Assembly (NCBI GenBank): GCA_947462815.1
Contig: CANHQR010000040.1
Location: forward strand, 1 to 32,698
Source of the DNA: Pseudobdellovibrionaceae bacterium
GTDB lineage: Bacteria > Bdellovibrionota > Bdellovibrionia > Bdellovibrionales > JAMPXM01
Direction of reading: 5' to 3'
Length of the DNA stretch: 32,698 nt
The position numbers were made by a program, and so were the translations under genes. Position 1 is the stretch's first letter. The number at the start of each line of letters is the position of its first letter. Shown here piece by piece: positions 29,712 to 32,698 of this stretch. The notes beneath the pieces were generated by a model. It ran no database searches, was not told the DNA's origin, and was given only the letters and a program-made list of their open reading frames with translations.

Positions 29712-32402
29712 ATGAAGCGCGTCTATTTCTTCGCGGCCGGTGAGACCGAAGGCAACGCATCGATGCGCAACATTCTGGGCGGTAAAGGCGCGAATCTCGC
29801 CGAAATGACCTCTTTGGGTATTCCTGTACCGCCGGGATTCACAATCTCTACGGAGATGTGTGTGCAATTCTATCACGACGGCGAAAAGCTCTCCGCGGCT
29901 TTGCGCTCCGACGTTGAGGCCGCTCTGGCACGCGTGGAAGCCAAGATCGGTAAGAAATTTGGCGATCCGGCGAATCCTTTGTTGGTGAGTGTGCGCTCCG
30001 GCGCGCGCGCTTCGATGCCGGGGATGATGGACACCATTTTGAACTTGGGTCTCAACGATGTGACGGTCGAAGGTTTGGCGAGCGCCAGTGGCAACGCCCG
30101 GTTTGCGTGGGACTCTTACCGTCGCTTCATTCAGATGTATTCCGACGTCGTGATGGGGATGAACTCCACACTGCTCGACGTGATGATGGAAGATCTCAAG
30201 GATCACAAAGGCTACAAGCAGGACACGGATCTCACGGTCGATGATCTCAAGAGCTTGGTCGTGGCGTTTAAGCGCCAGATCACAGAAACCACAGGGCAGA
30301 AGTTCCCCGCAGATCCGCGTGAGCAGCTTTGGGGTTCGATCTCGGCCGTCTTCCGTTCATGGAACACGCCGCGTGCGGTCGCCTATCGGCAGCTGCACAA
30401 CATCCCTTCGGAGTGGGGCACGGCCGTCAACGTGCAGTCGATGGTGTTTGGTAATCTCGGTGAAGATTCGGCGACAGGTGTGGCGTTTTCGCGAAACCCT
30501 TCGACCGGAGAGCGAGTGTTTTACGGCGAGTACTTAGTGAACGCACAAGGTGAAGACGTGGTCGCTGGCATTCGCACGCCCGTGCCCATTCTCGCAGCGG
30601 AAGCAGCGGCTGCGAAAATGAAGGGTGAATCTCTTCAAGAGCGCATGCCGGAGGCCTTTGGCGCACTGGTCGCAACTTATGAGCGACTTGAAAAGCACTA
30701 CCGCGATATGCAGGACATGGAATTCACCATCGAGCGCGGCAAACTGTGGATGCTGCAAACGCGAACCGGTAAGCGCACGGCAAAGGCCGCGCTGCGGATC
30801 GCTTGCGACATGATGGATGAAGGAATGATCTCGCGCGATGAAGCTCTGCTGCGGATTGATCCCAAATCTTTGGATCAGCTGCTGCATCCGACCCTGGACA
30901 CGAAAGCCAAAAAGACTTTGCTCACAAAGGCATTACCGGCCTCGCCCGGAGGAGCTGTCGGTCGCATCGTGTTTTCGAGCGAAGAAGCTGTCGACGCCAA
31001 GGAGCGCGGTGAGAAAGTCATTTTGGTGCGAGTCGAAACTTCTCCGGAAGACATTCTCGGCATGGTCTCGGCGCAAGGTATTCTGACGTCGCGCGGAGGC
31101 ATGACCTCGCACGCGGCCGTGGTCGCTCGGGGCATGGGAAAGTGTTGTGTGGCCGGCGCGGGCGATGTGACGGTCGACTATCACCGCGAGGAAATGCGTG
31201 TGGCCGGTTATGTTCTGCGTAAGGGTGATGTGATCACCCTCGACGGATCAACAGGCGAAGTTTTCCTTGGCGAAGTGAACATGGTGGAGCCTGAGCTCTC
31301 CGGTGATTTTGCGCGGTTGATGAAGATGGCGGATGAGACACGCGTCTTGCGCGTTCGCGCCAATGCCGACACGCCCAAAGATGCGGAAACGGCACGCGGC
31401 TTTGGCGCCGAAGGCATTGGCCTTTGCCGTACGGAGCACATGTTCTTTGGTGCAGACCGCATCGATGTGGTGCGCGAGATGATTGTTGCGGAATCGCGTG
31501 CGGAGCGCGAAGACGCGCTCGAACGCTTGTTGCCGATGCAGCGTTCCGACTTCATCGCCCTATTTAAAACGATGAAGGGCTATCCGGTGACGATTCGTCT
31601 TTTGGATCCGCCTCTTCACGAGTTTGTTCCGCACACTGAGGCGGAGACGCGCGAATTGGCGGCCAAGCTCGACATGGATTTTGATCGCTTGATGAATCGT
31701 GTTCGTGGTTTGCATGAGTTCAATCCAATGCTGGGGCATCGAGGCTGCCGCCTCGCCATTACGTATCCCGAGATCTACGCCATGCAGGCTCGCGCGATCG
31801 CCGAAGCTGCAGTGGTTGTGGTGAAGGAAGGCCTCGAGCTTGTACCTGAAATCATGATTCCGCTTGTCGGCGTTGAAAAAGAGTTGTCTTTGCTGCGCGA
31901 GTTGGTCGTGCGCGAGGTCGATCGCGTGAAGTCCGAGAGTGGCGTGGCCTTTGACTACTTGGTCGGCACGATGATTGAGTTGCCGCGCGCGGCCCTCGTG
32001 GCCGGGGATATTGCTCGCCAAGCCGACTTCTTTAGCTTTGGTACCAACGACTTGACGCAGACGACGCTGGGGCTTTCGCGGGACGACTCGGCTCGCTTCC
32101 TGGCGACCTACGTGAATGAAGGAATTTTTGCGCAAGATCCCTTTGTCAGCATCGACCAAGAGGGCGTCGGTCAACTGGTGCGCATGGGAGTCGAACGAGG
32201 TCGCGCCATCCGAAGTGGATTGAAGGTCGGTGTTTGCGGCGAACACGGCGGCGATCCCGATTCGATTCACTTTTTCGCTCGGGTCGGTTTGGACTACGTC
32301 AGCTGTTCGCCCTATCGCGTGCCGATTGCGCGTCTCGCAGCCGCCCAAGCTCAGTTGTTGAAGCTGCGTGGCGGTGGTCAGGCGGGGAGTGGAATGCACT
32401 GA
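29712..32402 (+). CDS. ppdK: Pyruvate, phosphate dikinase
   Basis: 896 aa, full length. ATG at 29712 after GAGGTGCTGG. The N-terminal ATP-grasp nucleotide-binding domain has 'GGKGANLAEMTSLGIPVPPGFTIS' and 'SVRSGARASMPGMMDTILNLGLND'. The central swivelling phosphohistidine domain has catalytic His467 in 'RGGMTSHAAVVARGMGK'. The C-terminal PEP/pyruvate TIM barrel has 'GIGLCRTEHMFF', 'FNPMLGHRGCR', 'FSFGTNDLTQTTLG' and catalytic Cys842 in 'VGVCGEHGGDP'. It interconverts pyruvate + ATP + Pi with PEP + AMP + PPi, supporting gluconeogenesis or PPi-linked glycolysis. The adjacency to glyS is seen in other lineages, but no functional link is known to me. Confidence 0.98.
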   Translation: MKRVYFFAAGETEGNASMRNILGGKGANLAEMTSLGIPVPPGFTISTEMCVQFYHDGEKLSAALRSDVEAALARVEAKIGKKFGDPANPLLVSVRSGARASMPGMMDTILNLGLNDVTVEGLASASGNARFAWDSYRRFIQMYSDVVMGMNSTLLDVMMEDLKDHKGYKQDTDLTVDDLKSLVVAFKRQITETTGQKFPADPREQLWGSISAVFRSWNTPRAVAYRQLHNIPSEWGTAVNVQSMVFGNLGEDSATGVAFSRNPSTGERVFYGEYLVNAQGEDVVAGIRTPVPILAAEAAAAKMKGESLQERMPEAFGALVATYERLEKHYRDMQDMEFTIERGKLWMLQTRTGKRTAKAALRIACDMMDEGMISRDEALLRIDPKSLDQLLHPTLDTKAKKTLLTKALPASPGGAVGRIVFSSEEAVDAKERGEKVILVRVETSPEDILGMVSAQGILTSRGGMTSHAAVVARGMGKCCVAGAGDVTVDYHREEMRVAGYVLRKGDVITLDGSTGEVFLGEVNMVEPELSGDFARLMKMADETRVLRVRANADTPKDAETARGFGAEGIGLCRTEHMFFGADRIDVVREMIVAESRAEREDALERLLPMQRSDFIALFKTMKGYPVTIRLLDPPLHEFVPHTEAETRELAAKLDMDFDRLMNRVRGLHEFNPMLGHRGCRLAITYPEIYAMQARAIAEAAVVVVKEGLELVPEIMIPLVGVEKELSLLRELVVREVDRVKSESGVAFDYLVGTMIELPRAALVAGDIARQADFFSFGTNDLTQTTLGLSRDDSARFLATYVNEGIFAQDPFVSIDQEGVGQLVRMGVERGRAIRSGLKVGVCGEHGGDPDSIHFFARVGLDYVSCSPYRVPIARLAAAQAQLLKLRGGGQAGSGMH

Positions 32403-32698
32403 TTGGGAACTGTCGCGCGGTTGTGATCTGCGGTTGTGATGTGCGGGGCGCTGACGCAGAGTGACCCGCGCCAGCGCGGTCAGGCACCTCAGCGCCCACC
32501 CCGCGCCAGCGCGTGCGTGGGCTCGCGTTGGGTGGTGCGTGCAGGTCGCGTGTCCGAAATCCGGACCCGCCTACGGTGTGCCCGGATTATCCTTGACGTG
32601 TTTTTGCCTGTGCCGCGTGCGTGGTGATCTCGCAAATCCCAGCCCCACTCCGCCAGGGCTCAAACACCGCTTGAGGCCCCGCTCGCTGCGCGAAAAAC
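32403..32698. other. Gene-free right edge
   Basis: GC-rich, no credible coding frame, no clear intrinsic terminator for ppdK. A 13-bp tandem repeat, GCGGTTGTGATNT (32417-32429, 32430-32442, with a third GCGG at 32443), lies 15 bases after the stop. The block CCCGCGCCAGCGCG occurs in similar form near 32465-32478 and 32500-32513 and can fold into short GC hairpins. Confidence 0.5.

Noticed and set aside
31560-32399. 279-aa frame antisense to ppdK
   Set aside because: Antisense shadow of the PEP/pyruvate domain; no family resemblance.

Overview
The window looks like chromosomal DNA of a Gram-negative predatory-type bacterium related to Bdellovibrio (Bdellovibrionota/Oligoflexia). This is an inference from gene content: a SpoVG protein, a Bat (aerotolerance) operon, two periplasmic lytic transglycosylases, and above all a self-terminated c-di-GMP-I riboswitch-like RNA with no gene behind it, which recalls the 'merRNA' of Bdellovibrio bacteriovorus. 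Most of the window is GC-rich. The first ~2.2 kb is visibly more AT-rich and looks acquired.

Region 1 (1-2207) looks like a tRNA-linked accessory region. The left edge lies inside an IS3-family insertion sequence that has cut a small PadR-partner (HAAS/permease-prefix) gene; the IS tip supplies its stop codon. Next come padR with a palindrome-rich promoter, an unrecognised 270-aa protein, a 66-aa exported-looking peptide, and three 11-bp-spaced direct repeats beside tRNA-Gln(TTG).

Region 2 (2466-7365, minus strand) holds spoVG with a strong terminator, a DUF3592 membrane protein, an HtrA/DegP protease preceded by a DUF1844 gene, and an HtpX-like M48 protein that has lost its zinc ligands. 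Two different minisatellites lie upstream of the DUF1844-htrA pair.

Region 3 (7556-15166, plus) is a tightly packed Bat operon: moxR, DUF58, a small membrane protein, batA, a batB-TPR (BatC-like) fusion and batD, with ATGA or longer overlaps at most junctions. Region 4 (15108-24479) is envelope-related: a GT2 glycosyltransferase back to back with an Agl23-type membrane protein, a GT-C-like membrane protein, then Slt- and MltD-type lytic transglycosylases.

Region 5 (24598-28272) contains dps, a secreted unknown protein, a ~750-base non-coding block with the c-di-GMP-I RNA and other structured DNA, a cysteine-free Mrp/ApbC ATPase, and a membrane-anchored J-like protein without the HPD motif. 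Region 6 (28344-32402) holds glyS (alpha2 type) followed 9 bases later by ppdK. The last 296 bases show no gene.

The most interesting item is the stand-alone c-di-GMP-I-type RNA at about 26194-26447 (minus) and the unexplained structured DNA around it.
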